Shown: positions 32,176-40,492, numbered from the stretch's first letter. The stretch: 46,190 nt of DNA from CAZNPW01 sp964575185 (GCA_964575185.1 CAZNPW010000025.1:1-46190); one strand, 5' to 3'. The notes: generated from the sequence alone by a model not told the origin. Numbers and translations are program-made.

Positions 32176-33513
32176 TCAGGGGCAGAACACGTCGTTCGTC
32201 AGCGCGAAGACCATCAGCCCGACGATCAGCGCGAAGCCCCCTGCCATCAGCGCGCGCATCGCGCGGTCGTTGGGCGGGCGGCCGGTCACGCCCTCGTAGG
32301 CGTGGAACACCAGGTGCCCGCCGTCCAGCACGGGGATCGGAAACAGGTTCATCACCCCCACCGCGACCGACAGCGCGGCGATGAACAGGATGAAGGTCGC
32401 GGCCCCCGCCGCCGCCGCCGCCCCCGAGGTCTCGGCGATGCCGATCGGGCCGCGCAGGTTGCAGGGAGAGATCGCGCCGGTGACGATGTGGTAGAGCCCG
32501 CTGACCGACAGCACCGCCGTTTCCCAGGTGCGCTGCGTGCCGAGCCACAGCGCCTCGGCCGGGTTCGGGGTGCGGGTCTGCGGCGTGAACCCCAGGCCGC
32601 TGCCGATGCCGATCATCCAGCGCGTCTCGAACCCGCCGCCCGCGCGCGGCACGTCGGTGCGGCGGGGGGTCAGCGTCACCGCGACCGGCTGCCCGTCGCG
32701 CCACAGCGTCAGGCGCACGGGCCGGCCTTCGCCGGCGGCGACCAGCGCGGGCAGTTCGCTGAAGCTGACGACCGGGCGGCCGTCGATCGCGGTGATCCAG
32801 TCGCCCTGCCGCAGCCCGGCCTCGTCGGCGGCCGACAGGGGCGTCACGCTGTCGACGACGGGCGGGAAGGGGTGCGGGCCGTCGATCACCCGCGCGGTGC
32901 CGTCGCGGGTGATGCCCCAGGCCAGCGTCGGGGTCGGCGGCACGGTGTCGGCGGCGGCGACGAAGGCCTCCCAGGTCGGCGTCGGCGTGCCGGCCAGGCT
33001 GTCGATCCGGTCGCCCGGCAGGAGCGGCTGGCCCTGCGCCGGACCGGGCAGCACGGCGCCGACCGTCACCCGGTCGGTCGCCACCCCCTGCCACAGGATC
33101 ACGCCCGCGAAGATCGCCACCGCGAGGATGAAGTTGAAGACCGGCCCCGCCGCGACGGTGGCGGCCCGCGCCCACAAGGGCGCGCCCTGCATCGTGGCGC
33201 GCCGCTCGGCCGGGGTCAGCCCGGCCAGCGCGCCCTCGGCCGGTGCGCTCGCGGCGTTCGCGTCGCCGCGGAACTTGACGTAGCCGCCCAGCGGCAGCGC
33301 GGCGACCTGCCACACCGTGCCGTGCCGGTCGGTCCGCCGGAACAGCACCGGACCGAAGCCCAGCGAGAACACATCCGCCCGGATGCCCGACCACCGCCCG
33401 ACGATGTAGTGGCCGTATTCGTGCACCGCGATGATGACCGACAGCGCCGCGACGAAGGCCACGACGGTCCAGGCGAGGCCGCCGAAGGCGCCGATCAGCG
33501 AGAATGGATCCAA
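32176..33513 (-). CDS. rseP: Site-2 intramembrane zinc protease RseP
   Basis: Cuts membrane-bound anti-sigma factors in the sigma-E type envelope stress response. The 445-residue protein has HEYGH (31-35, zinc ligands) in the first membrane helix, two tandem PDZ domains (about 130-300; LPGDRIDSLAG and LRQGDWITAIDG), and the second ligand motif PVLDGGH (Asp397). The start is TTG at 33513 (MDPFSLIGAFGG), needed to include the first membrane helix. GGGGGCTGACGGA stands before it. It is downstream of dxr with a 21-base gap. Confidence 0.95.
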   Translation of the reverse strand: MDPFSLIGAFGGLAWTVVAFVAALSVIIAVHEYGHYIVGRWSGIRADVFSLGFGPVLFRRTDRHGTVWQVAALPLGGYVKFRGDANAASAPAEGALAGLTPAERRATMQGAPLWARAATVAAGPVFNFILAVAIFAGVILWQGVATDRVTVGAVLPGPAQGQPLLPGDRIDSLAGTPTPTWEAFVAAADTVPPTPTLAWGITRDGTARVIDGPHPFPPVVDSVTPLSAADEAGLRQGDWITAIDGRPVVSFSELPALVAAGEGRPVRLTLWRDGQPVAVTLTPRRTDVPRAGGGFETRWMIGIGSGLGFTPQTRTPNPAEALWLGTQRTWETAVLSVSGLYHIVTGAISPCNLRGPIGIAETSGAAAAAGAATFILFIAALSVAVGVMNLFPIPVLDGGHLVFHAYEGVTGRPPNDRAMRALMAGGFALIVGLMVFALTNDVFCP

Positions 33514-33534
33514 TCCGTCAGCCCCCCGAACCCG

Positions 33535-34713
33535 TCAGCCTTGCAGCGCCGCCGCCGCCTCCGCGGCGCGGATGCGGGAAAGACGGTCCGCGGCCAGAAC
33601 CTCGTCGAGCCGCATCACGGCATTTCCGAGGCTGATCTCGCCCGAGACCGCGGCAAGGGTATCCTCGACCACGGCCGCCATGTCCATGAAGCCGATGCGC
33701 CCATCGAGAAAGTGATCGAGCGCCACTTCCTTGGCCGCGTTGAACACCGCCCCCGCCGCGCCGCGCACCGCCATGACCTCGCGCGCCAGCCGCAGCGCGG
33801 GGTAGCGCGCGAGGTCGGGGGCGCGGAAGCTGAGGCTCGCCACCTGCGCGAGGTCGAGCCGCGCCACGGGCAGGGGCGACCGGGCGGGCCAGTTCAGCGC
33901 GTAGCCGATCGGGTGGCGCATGTCGGGCACCCCCATGTGCGCCATCAGCGCGCCGTCGCGGAACCCCACCAGCGAGTGGATCAGGCTTTCGGGGTGGATG
34001 ATGACCTCCACCTGGTCGGGCGCCATGCCGAAGAACTCGCGCACCTCGATGACCTCGAGCGCCTTGTTGAACATCGACGCGCTGTCGATGGTGATGCGGC
34101 GGCCCATGGCCCAGTTGGGGTGGCGCAGCGCCTCCGCGACGGTCGCCCTGGCCAGCCGCTCCAGCGGCCAGTCGCGCAGCGCCCCGCCGCTGGCGGTCAG
34201 GATGATGCGCTCGACGGCGCGCGGGTCTTCCCCCGTCAGGCACTGGAAGATCGCCGAATGCTCGCTGTCGACGGGCAGGACGGTCGCGCCCCGGGTCCTG
34301 GCGGTGGCGAGCAGAAGCTCCCCCGCGCAGACGAGGCTCTCCTTGTTCGCCAGCGCCAGCGTCGTGCCCGGGCGCAGCGCGGCGAGGCCGGGGGCGAGGC
34401 CCGCGGCCCCGACGATCGCGCTCATCACCCAGGTCGCCGGGCGCGACGCGGCCTCCACGATGGCCCCGGCCCCGGCGGCGACCGCGATGCCCGTCCCCGC
34501 CAGCCGGTCGCGCAGGTCGGAAAGCGCCGCGTCATGCGCCGTCACCGCGACCTCGGCCCGCAGCGCGCGCGCCATCTCGGCCAGCCGCGCGGTGTTGCGC
34601 CCGCCGGTCAGCGCGACGGTGCGGAAGGCCTCCGGGCCGCCTGCCCGCATCAGGAGGTCGAAGGTGCTCTCGCCGACCGACCCCGTGGCCCCGAAGACGC
34701 TGACCGCCCGCAT
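33535..34713 (-). CDS. dxr: 1-deoxy-D-xylulose 5-phosphate reductoisomerase
   Basis: Makes 2-C-methylerythritol 4-phosphate with NADPH, the committed step of the MEP isoprenoid pathway. The 392-residue protein has the NADPH loop FGATGSVGEST (7-17), the metal-binding VDSEHSAIFQ, SGGALRDWP, and SMFNKALEVIE with HPESLIHS for substrate binding. ATG overlaps the cdsA stop by one base (TGATG). Its length and motifs are standard. Confidence 0.97.
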   Translation of the reverse strand: MRAVSVFGATGSVGESTFDLLMRAGGPEAFRTVALTGGRNTARLAEMARALRAEVAVTAHDAALSDLRDRLAGTGIAVAAGAGAIVEAASRPATWVMSAIVGAAGLAPGLAALRPGTTLALANKESLVCAGELLLATARTRGATVLPVDSEHSAIFQCLTGEDPRAVERIILTASGGALRDWPLERLARATVAEALRHPNWAMGRRITIDSASMFNKALEVIEVREFFGMAPDQVEVIIHPESLIHSLVGFRDGALMAHMGVPDMRHPIGYALNWPARSPLPVARLDLAQVASLSFRAPDLARYPALRLAREVMAVRGAAGAVFNAAKEVALDHFLDGRIGFMDMAAVVEDTLAAVSGEISLGNAVMRLDEVLAADRLSRIRAAEAAAALQG

Positions 34714-35594
34714 CACGGCGCCAGTGCCAGAAGCGGCCCCGGCAGCGGCAGCGGCACGACCAGCCCCGCGAGCTTCAGCGCCACCAGCGCGCCGACCAGC
34801 GCGTCGAAACGGTCGAGCACGCCGCCGTGGCCGGGGATCAGGGTCGAGGCGTCTTTGACCCCGCAGCGCCGCTTGATCCAGCTTTCCCAGATGTCGCCCA
34901 GCTGGCCGGCCAGCGCGATGGCGACCGACAGCACGACCAGCCCCCAGCCGCCGAGACCCGCGAGCAGGAAGCCCAGGCCCACCGCCGCCGCCCCGATCCA
35001 GCCCGCCATGGTGCCGCTCCACGTCTTCTTCGGGCTGACCGCAGGCCAGAACTTCGGCCCGCCCAGCATCCGCCCGGCGAAGTAGCCCGCCACGTCCGAC
35101 ACCGTCACGATCAGCACCAGCCAGACGATCACCGGCGTCCCGGCCTCCATCCGCAGGTCGACGAGGCCGTAGCCCGCCACCATGATCGCCGCCGAATACA
35201 GCGTCGACAGCCGCCGGTCGCGCCGGTCGGTCAGCGCGAAGGCGACCGCTGGGGCGAGCAGGAAGGCGGTCGAGAAGCGGTCGGGGAAGCCGAGCGTCAC
35301 GGCCAGGCACAGCGCGCCGAAACCGGCGAGCAGCAGCGGCGTGTTCTCGCGCCCGGGCGAGGTGATGGTGGCAAGCTCCCACAGCATCGCCGCGGTCAGG
35401 AGCACCACGAGCACCCCGAAGGACGGCCCGCCGAGCCAGATCTCGGCCGCGCCGACCGCGATCAGCACCACCGCCGAGACGACGCGCTTCCTCAGGTCGG
35501 CCCAGCGCCCCACGGGGCGTCCGGGCGGGATCGAGGCGACGGTCGGGTCGTCGGCCGCGGCCTCGGCGGCGGCGAGCGTATCCTGGTCGTTCAC
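34713..35594 (-). CDS. cdsA: Phosphatidate cytidylyltransferase (CDP-diglyceride synthase)
   Basis: Makes CDP-diacylglycerol from phosphatidate and CTP for phospholipid synthesis. The 293-residue inner-membrane protein has about eight hydrophobic segments. The family signature is present: SPKKTWSGTMAGWIG earlier and KDASTLIPGHGGVLDRFDAL near the end. It starts with GTG at 35594, overlapping the uppS stop by four bases (GTGA), and its stop overlaps dxr, so three genes in a row are translationally coupled. Confidence 0.95.
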   Translation of the reverse strand: MNDQDTLAAAEAAADDPTVASIPPGRPVGRWADLRKRVVSAVVLIAVGAAEIWLGGPSFGVLVVLLTAAMLWELATITSPGRENTPLLLAGFGALCLAVTLGFPDRFSTAFLLAPAVAFALTDRRDRRLSTLYSAAIMVAGYGLVDLRMEAGTPVIVWLVLIVTVSDVAGYFAGRMLGGPKFWPAVSPKKTWSGTMAGWIGAAAVGLGFLLAGLGGWGLVVLSVAIALAGQLGDIWESWIKRRCGVKDASTLIPGHGGVLDRFDALVGALVALKLAGLVVPLPLPGPLLALAP

Positions 35595-36313
35595 CGGGCC
35601 GCCCCGAAGCGGCGGTCGCGGTTGCCGAAGCGGGCGAGGATCGCGGCCAGCTCGTCGGGGCTGAAATCGGGCCAGAGCGTGCCGGTGAACTCGTATTCGG
35701 CATAGGCCGCCTGCCAGGGCAGGAAGTTGGAGATGCGCATCTCTCCGCTGGTGCGGATCACGAGGTCGGGGTCGGGCAGCCCGCCGGTGTCGAGCCGTGC
35801 GTTCAGCGCGGCCTCGGTCACGTCGGCGGGATCGAGCCGCCCCTCGGCCACGTCGTGGGCCAGCGCCCGGACCGCGCGCGCGATCTCGTCGCGCCCGCCG
35901 TAGTTGATCGCGACGGTCAGGTTCAGCCGCGTCAGGCCGGCGGTGCGCGCCTCGATCCCCGCCATCAGGCGCTGCAGCTTGGGGTCGAGCCGCGAGCGGT
36001 CGCCGATGAAGCGCATCCGCACGCCCTCGTGCGCCAGCCGGTCGGCCTCGCGCTGGATGTAGCGCGCGAAGATCGCCATCAGGCCCAGGACCTCCTCGGT
36101 CGACCGCTTCCAGTTCTCGGTCGAGAAGGCGTAGATGGTCAGCCAGCGGATGCCGAGGTCGGGGGCGCAGCGGACGATCTCCTTCACCCGCTCGGCCCCC
36201 TTGCGGTGCCCGACGAGCCGCGGCCAGCCGCGGTTGGTGGCCCAGCGGCCGTTGCCGTCCATGATGATGGCGACGTGGTCGGCCTGCGCGGCGGACAGAT
36301 CCTTCGGGGCCAA
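35591..36313 (-). CDS. uppS: Undecaprenyl diphosphate synthase
   Basis: Builds the C55 lipid carrier for peptidoglycan and polysaccharide from farnesyl and isopentenyl diphosphate. The 240-residue protein has the active-site AIIMDGNGRWA (Asp19), GHRKGAERV, YAFSTENWKR, and LVIRTSGEMRISNFLPWQ with YAEYEFT at the C-terminal signature. The start is TTG at 36313, with an excellent ribosome site GAGGGAGG seven bases before it; the first in-frame ATG is the one inside IIMDGNG, too late. A perfect palindrome (36336-36359) separates it from frr. Confidence 0.96.
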   Translation of the reverse strand: MAPKDLSAAQADHVAIIMDGNGRWATNRGWPRLVGHRKGAERVKEIVRCAPDLGIRWLTIYAFSTENWKRSTEEVLGLMAIFARYIQREADRLAHEGVRMRFIGDRSRLDPKLQRLMAGIEARTAGLTRLNLTVAINYGGRDEIARAVRALAHDVAEGRLDPADVTEAALNARLDTGGLPDPDLVIRTSGEMRISNFLPWQAAYAEYEFTGTLWPDFSPDELAAILARFGNRDRRFGAAR

Positions 36314-36335
36314 GGCACCTCCCTCTCGGCCAGGC

Positions 36336-36359
36336 CCCGGATTTTTCGAAAAATCCGGG
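36336..36359. repeat. Intergenic palindrome family II, single copy
   Basis: CCCGGATTTTTC-GAAAAATCCGGG is a perfect 24-base palindrome in the 61-base gap between frr and uppS, 22 bases upstream of the uppS start. Its style matches the palindromes at 14332 and 20877. It may partly terminate transcription or be a binding site inside the operon. Confidence 0.75.
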
Positions 36360-36374
36360 ATCCCGGCCGCGGCG

Positions 36375-36932
36375 TCAGACCTGCATGATCTCGGCCTGCT
36401 TGGCCTCGACCGTCTGCTCGATCAGCTTGATGTACTTGTCGGTCAGCGCCTGCACCTCGTCCTCCCAGAAGGCCTGGTCGTCCTCGGGCAGGTTCTTCGC
36501 GCGCTTGATGCGGTCCATCCCGTCGCGCCGCAGGTTGCGCACCGCGACGCGGGCGTGTTCGGCGTATTGCGCCGCGACCTTCGTCAGCTCGCGCCGGCGC
36601 TGTTCGTTCAGCTCCGGGATCGGCAGCATGATGATCGTGCCGTTGGTCTGCGGGTTGATGCCGAGCCCGCTTTCGCGGATCGCCTTCTCGACCTTCGACA
36701 CCATGCCCTTGTCCCAGACGTTGATCGTGACCATCCGCGGCTCCGGCACGTTCACGGTGCCAAGCTGGTTGATCGGCGTCATCTGGCCGTAGGCCTCGAC
36801 CTGCACCGGCTCCAGCATCGACCCCGAGGCGCGGCCGGTCCGCAGCGACGCGAGTTCGGTGCGCAGGGCCGCGATCGCGCCGTCCATCCGGCGGGAAAGG
36901 TCGTCGGTGTCGATCTCGAAATCGTCGGGCAT
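36375..36932 (-). CDS. frr: Ribosome recycling factor
   Basis: Splits post-termination ribosomes together with EF-G. The 185-residue length is the family norm. Signatures are LRTGRASGSMLEPVQVEAYG near residue 30, TINVWDKGMVSKVEKAIRES, and the C-terminal helix ending EQTVEAKQAEIMQV. GGGAGG precedes the ATG. In many bacteria pyrH is directly upstream; here an SDR gene separates them. Confidence 0.97.
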   Translation of the reverse strand: MPDDFEIDTDDLSRRMDGAIAALRTELASLRTGRASGSMLEPVQVEAYGQMTPINQLGTVNVPEPRMVTINVWDKGMVSKVEKAIRESGLGINPQTNGTIIMLPIPELNEQRRRELTKVAAQYAEHARVAVRNLRRDGMDRIKRAKNLPEDDQAFWEDEVQALTDKYIKLIEQTVEAKQAEIMQV

Positions 36933-37004
36933 GGCCCCCTCCCGTCTTTGCGCGGCTGCGGCGTCCTATAGCAGAGCCGCGCGGGAGGGGGCTAGGGGGG
37001 TGCC

Positions 37005-37673
37005 TTATCCGGCGAGCGCCCCGCCGCGGAAGGGCACGACGGTGCCGAGCGCGCCCGCGCGGTCGCGGTGGAGCGCAAGGTAGGCCTCGCCGATCAGGTC
37101 GGGGTCGAAGGGCGTGCCCGGCTTCACCACGCCATTGACCGTCAGCGTGGCGACGCGGATGCCCTTCGGCTGCAGCTCCTCGGCCACGCAGGCCGCCAGC
37201 GCGCGGATCGCGGCCTTCTGGACCGACAGGGCCGTCATCTGCGCCGAGGGATAATCGGCATATCCGCCGCCGGTGAAGAGGATGGTGCCGCCCCCAGCGT
37301 GGGCCATGCGGCTCTGCACCGCCTGCACCGCGGCCAGCGCGCCGGTGACGCCCACGCCCAGGTCGGCCGTCAGCTGGTCGGGCGGCAGGTGCGTGGGCGT
37401 GGCGGGCGTGAAGGCGGCGGCGTTGTAGAGCAGCACCTCCACGTCGCCGCCGATCCGCGCGACCTCGTGCAGCGCCGCCTGGACGTCGTGGGCGTGGGCC
37501 ACGTCGAGCCTGACCGCATGGGCCTGGAGGCCCTCGCCGGCCAGCTGCCCCGCAAGCTCCCCCGCCCGCGCCGAACGGGCGAGGAGGGCGACATGGTACC
37601 CCTCGCGCCCGAAGGCCCGCGCGACCCCCATGGCGATGCCGGGCCCGCCCCCGAGGATGGCGATGGATGGCAT
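37005..37673 (-). CDS. Atypical short-chain dehydrogenase/reductase family protein
   Basis: A 222-residue Rossmann-fold protein of the SDR superfamily: the start IAILGGGPGIAMGVARAF is the nucleotide-binding loop and LLYNAAAF matches the NNAG-type motif. The active site is unusual. Where classical SDRs have Tyr-x-x-x-Lys, this has LSVQK, with Leu in place of Tyr. Classical proton transfer is therefore unlikely, and the protein may be non-catalytic or work differently. It is small for the family (usually about 250). GGAG precedes ATG 37673. It sits between pyrH and frr on the same strand, an unusual place. Substrate unknown. Confidence 0.85.
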   Translation of the reverse strand: MPSIAILGGGPGIAMGVARAFGREGYHVALLARSARAGELAGQLAGEGLQAHAVRLDVAHAHDVQAALHEVARIGGDVEVLLYNAAAFTPATPTHLPPDQLTADLGVGVTGALAAVQAVQSRMAHAGGGTILFTGGGYADYPSAQMTALSVQKAAIRALAACVAEELQPKGIRVATLTVNGVVKPGTPFDPDLIGEAYLALHRDRAGALGTVVPFRGGALAG

Positions 37674-37724
37674 GGCATATCTCCGTATCGGCGAAGGATA
37701 CTTCGAGGCGGCGGGGGTGTCACC

Positions 37725-38441
37725 TCAGTCGTGAACGATCGTATACGTCCCCTTCCCCGCGAGGATGGCCCGGAAACCGCCGGGTTCGTCGAGGCTGAAC
37801 ACCACGATCGGCAGGCTGTTGTCGCGGGCGAGCGCGATGGCGGTCGAATCCATCACGCCCAGGTGCTTTTCCAAGACCTCGTCGTAGGTGATCCGGTCGT
37901 AGCGTTTCGCGTCCGGGTTCTTCCTGGGGTCGCTGTCGTAGACGCCGTCGACCTTGGTGCCCTTGAAGATCGCCTGGCAGGCCATCTCCGACGCCCGCAG
38001 GGTCGCCGCGGTGTCGGTGGTGAAATAGGGGTTGCCGGTGCCCGCCGCGAAGATGCAGACGCGCTTCTTCTCCAGGTGGCGGACGGCGCGGCGGCGGATG
38101 TAGGGCTCGCAGACCTGGTCCATGGGGATGGCGCTGATGACGCGGGTGAAGACGCCCATGCCCTCGAGCGCCGACTGCATGGCGAGCGCGTTCATCACCG
38201 TCGCGAGCATCCCCATGTAGTCGGCCGTCGTCCGCTCCATCCCCTGCGCCGATCCCTGCAGCCCGCGGAAGATGTTGCCGCCGCCGATCACCATGCAGAC
38301 CTCGACGCCCATGTCGCGCACCGACTTCACCTCGGCCGCGATGCGCTGGACGGTGGGGGGGTGCAGGCCGTAGCCCTGGTCGCCCATCAGGGCCTCGCCG
38401 GAGATCTTCAGCAGCACCCGGCTGTAGGCGATCTTGTCCAT
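37725..38441 (-). CDS. pyrH: UMP kinase
   Basis: Phosphorylates UMP to UDP; bacterial UMP kinase is a hexamer of the amino-acid-kinase fold. The 238-residue protein begins RVLLKISGEALMG, then has VCMVIGGGNIFRG, FAAGTGNPYFTTDTAA, GTKVDGVYDSDPRKNP and the C-terminal VFSLDEPGGF. ATG 38441 is the standard start; an in-frame extension outward runs into repeat copy D. It heads the long minus-strand envelope/translation block and is divergent from miaA. Confidence 0.97.
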   Translation of the reverse strand: MDKIAYSRVLLKISGEALMGDQGYGLHPPTVQRIAAEVKSVRDMGVEVCMVIGGGNIFRGLQGSAQGMERTTADYMGMLATVMNALAMQSALEGMGVFTRVISAIPMDQVCEPYIRRRAVRHLEKKRVCIFAAGTGNPYFTTDTAATLRASEMACQAIFKGTKVDGVYDSDPRKNPDAKRYDRITYDEVLEKHLGVMDSTAIALARDNSLPIVVFSLDEPGGFRAILAGKGTYTIVHD

Positions 38442-38509
38442 GGCGCACCCCCGGCTTGACCCCGGCGGCTTCTGGCGCAAAACCGCGGGGCGCGCAATCG
38501 GCGAGCTTC

Positions 38510-38555
38510 GCGGGGCGCTGCCCCGCACCCCGGAGTATTTGCGCCGGAAAGAGGG
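38510..38555 (+). repeat. Intergenic repeat family I, copy D
   Basis: A perfect hairpin GCGGGGC-gct-GCCCCGC (38510-38526) is followed by the tail ACCCCGGAGTATTTG and CGCCGGAAAGAGGG. The tail ends one base before the miaA ATG (38557) and its AAAGAGGG acts as ribosome site. It lies in the pyrH-miaA divergent region. Confidence 0.75.
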
Positions 38556-38556
38556 C

Positions 38557-39414
38557 ATGGGGATCGATCGGATCAGCCGCGAGGCACCGGTGCTGCTGTC
38601 GGGACCGACCGCCGGCGGCAAGTCGGCGCTGGCGCTGGAGCTTGCCGCGCGCGACGGGCGGGTGGTGGTGAACGCCGACGCGCTGCAGGTCTACGGCTGT
38701 TGGCGGGTCCTGACGGCGCGGCCTTCGCAGGCCGACGAGGCGGCGGTGCCGCATGCGCTCTACGGCACGGTCGGGCGGGGCGAGCCCTGGTCGGTCGGCC
38801 ACTGGCTGCGCGCGGTCGCGCCGCTTCTGGACCGGCCGGTGGTGATCGTGGGCGGCACGGGGCTGTATTTCCACGCGCTGACCGAAGGGCTGGCCGAGGT
38901 GCCGCCGGTGCCTGCGGAGGTGCGGGCCGAGGCCGACGCGCTGCGGCTGTCGGGCGGGATCGCCGCGATGGTCGCGGCGCTCGACGCCGAGACGGCCGCG
39001 CGGACCGACCTGCGCAACCCGAGGCGCGTGCAGCGGGCGTGGGAGGTGCAGCGGGCGACCGGGCGGGGGCTGAGCCACTGGCAGGGGACGGGCGGATCGC
39101 CGCTCTTGCGCGGGTTCGCCGAGCGGCTGGTGGTCCGGCCCGACATCGCCGCGCTGAACGCCCGCATCGACGCGCGGTTTCTCGCGATGATCGCGGCGGG
39201 GGCGCTGGAGGAGGTGCGGGCGGCCCTGCCCCTCTGGGACCCCGCCGCCCCCTGGGCGCGGGCGATCGGGGCGGCCGAGCTTGCGGCGCATCTGCGCGGA
39301 GAGATGGAGCTCGGGCAGGCCGTAGCCGCGGCGCAATCGGCCTCGCGGCAGTATGCGAAACGGCAGCGGACGTGGATGCGGAGCCGGATGGCGGGGTGGC
39401 GGGGGGTGAGCTGA
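38557..39414 (+). CDS. miaA: tRNA dimethylallyltransferase
   Basis: Adds a dimethylallyl group to A37 of tRNAs that read codons beginning with U. The 285-residue protein has the P-loop SGPTAGGKSALALE (15-28), NADALQVYGCWRVLTARPS with the conserved Asp, and VIVGGTGLYFHALTEGLAEVP. NPRRVQRAWEVQRATGR is the typical RNA-binding segment. The end (RQYAKRQRTWMR) is also standard. The length is slightly short for the family (about 300). The ribosome site is supplied by repeat copy D. Confidence 0.94.
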   Translation: MGIDRISREAPVLLSGPTAGGKSALALELAARDGRVVVNADALQVYGCWRVLTARPSQADEAAVPHALYGTVGRGEPWSVGHWLRAVAPLLDRPVVIVGGTGLYFHALTEGLAEVPPVPAEVRAEADALRLSGGIAAMVAALDAETAARTDLRNPRRVQRAWEVQRATGRGLSHWQGTGGSPLLRGFAERLVVRPDIAALNARIDARFLAMIAAGALEEVRAALPLWDPAAPWARAIGAAELAAHLRGEMELGQAVAAAQSASRQYAKRQRTWMRSRMAGWRGVS

Positions 39415-39445
39415 TCCCTTTGCCCCCGGGTCGTCCGGTCGCCAG

Positions 39446-39462
39446 GGTCGCCCGCGGCGACC
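39446..39462. terminator. Hairpin after miaA, candidate terminator
   Basis: GGTCGCC-cgc-GGCGACC is a perfect 7-pair stem about 30 bases after the miaA stop, without a U-run. The rest of the 189-base gap before the AraC gene holds only the candidate promoter at 39531. Confidence 0.4.
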
Positions 39463-39530
39463 GTCGCCGCGCCGCCGGCGTCACGGCGCCCCCGGCCCTT
39501 GCGGCCGGACGGCCCGGCGCGCGTTTTCGC

Positions 39531-39560
39531 TTGGGCACCCGCCGCCGCGGCCTGCATACT
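39531..39560 (+). promoter_or_regulatory. Candidate promoter of the AraC-family gene
   Basis: TTGGGC (39531-39536), an 18-base spacer and CATACT (39555-39560) end 43 bases before ATG 39604. Confidence 0.35.
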
Positions 39561-39603
39561 CGCACCGCTGCCACGCCCGAATCGCTGCACCCGGGGGACC
39601 GCG

Positions 39604-40401
39604 ATGCTCGACCTCACCACGCTGTCGCACCTGCGGCTGATCCCGATCCCGCGGCTCGCCCAGGGCGGCCGCTGGCGGGTGGAGGCGATGCGGTCGCTGT
39701 CGGAGCCGTGCCTTCTGTGGTTCACCAAAGGCCAGGGCCGGATCATCCTGGGCGGCGTCACGCGCGGCTACGCCCCGCATGACGCGGTCTTCATCCCGCC
39801 CGGCACGATGCACGGGTTCGAGGTGGGCGCGGGCGTCCTCGGCACCGCGGTGTTCTTCGGGCGGGCGAGCGACGTGACGCTGCCCGGCCAGCCCCGGCAT
39901 CTGCGCATCCGCGACGAGGACGCCCGGGCCGAGATCGCCGCGACCCTGACCGCCATCCAGCGCGAGCTCGACAGCCCCGCCCCCGGTGCGTCGCGGGCGG
40001 CCCGGCACCATGTCGGGCTGCTCGGCGTCTGGCTCGAACGCCAGATCGCGCAGGAGGAGGCCGAGGCCCCGCGGCCCGACGCCGCGCATCGCCTCGTCGC
40101 GCGCTACGCCGCGCTGGTCGAACGCGACTACCGCAGCGCGATGGGCGTGGCCGACTATGCCGCGGCGCTGGGCGTGACGCCCACCCACCTGACGCGCTGC
40201 TGCAAGCAGGCCAACGGGCGCGCCGCGCACGACCTGCTCAAGGACCGCCGCCTGTTCGAGGCGCGGCGGATGCTGGCCGAGACGCGGATGCCCGTGGCCG
40301 AGATCGGCCGGTCGCTCGGCTTCGCCTCGCCCGCCTACTTCAGCCGGGCCTTCCAGCACCTGACCGGACAGTCGCCGTCGCACTTCCGCCGCGGCGGCTG
40401 A
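39604..40401 (+). CDS. AraC-family transcription regulator
   Basis: A 265-residue activator. The N-terminal half is a cupin-like ligand domain (DAVFIPPGTMHGFEVG is the typical cupin strand). The C-terminal half (about 160-262) has the two AraC helix-turn-helix motifs, with AALGVTPTHLTRCCKQ in the first and VAEIGRSLGFASPAYFSRAF in the second, then HLTGQSPSHFR. It lies 201 bases upstream of the peptide-type ABC importer on the same strand and is the obvious candidate regulator of it. The ligand is unknown. Confidence 0.92.
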   Translation: MLDLTTLSHLRLIPIPRLAQGGRWRVEAMRSLSEPCLLWFTKGQGRIILGGVTRGYAPHDAVFIPPGTMHGFEVGAGVLGTAVFFGRASDVTLPGQPRHLRIRDEDARAEIAATLTAIQRELDSPAPGASRAARHHVGLLGVWLERQIAQEEAEAPRPDAAHRLVARYAALVERDYRSAMGVADYAAALGVTPTHLTRCCKQANGRAAHDLLKDRRLFEARRMLAETRMPVAEIGRSLGFASPAYFSRAFQHLTGQSPSHFRRGG

Positions 40402-40492
40402 CCGCCCGCCCCTTGCCGCAGCATGCATGATCTTCATGCGGCGGGCACCGCGACAATGTCGTTCCCGATCGCCGATGCGGCGAAAGCAGGCG

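Noticed and set aside
40416..40444. Inverted repeat CCGCAGCATG...CATGCGGCGG after the AraC gene
   Set aside because: It has one mismatch in ten pairs and a nine-base loop and could be a terminator or operator, but the evidence is too weak to list as a feature.
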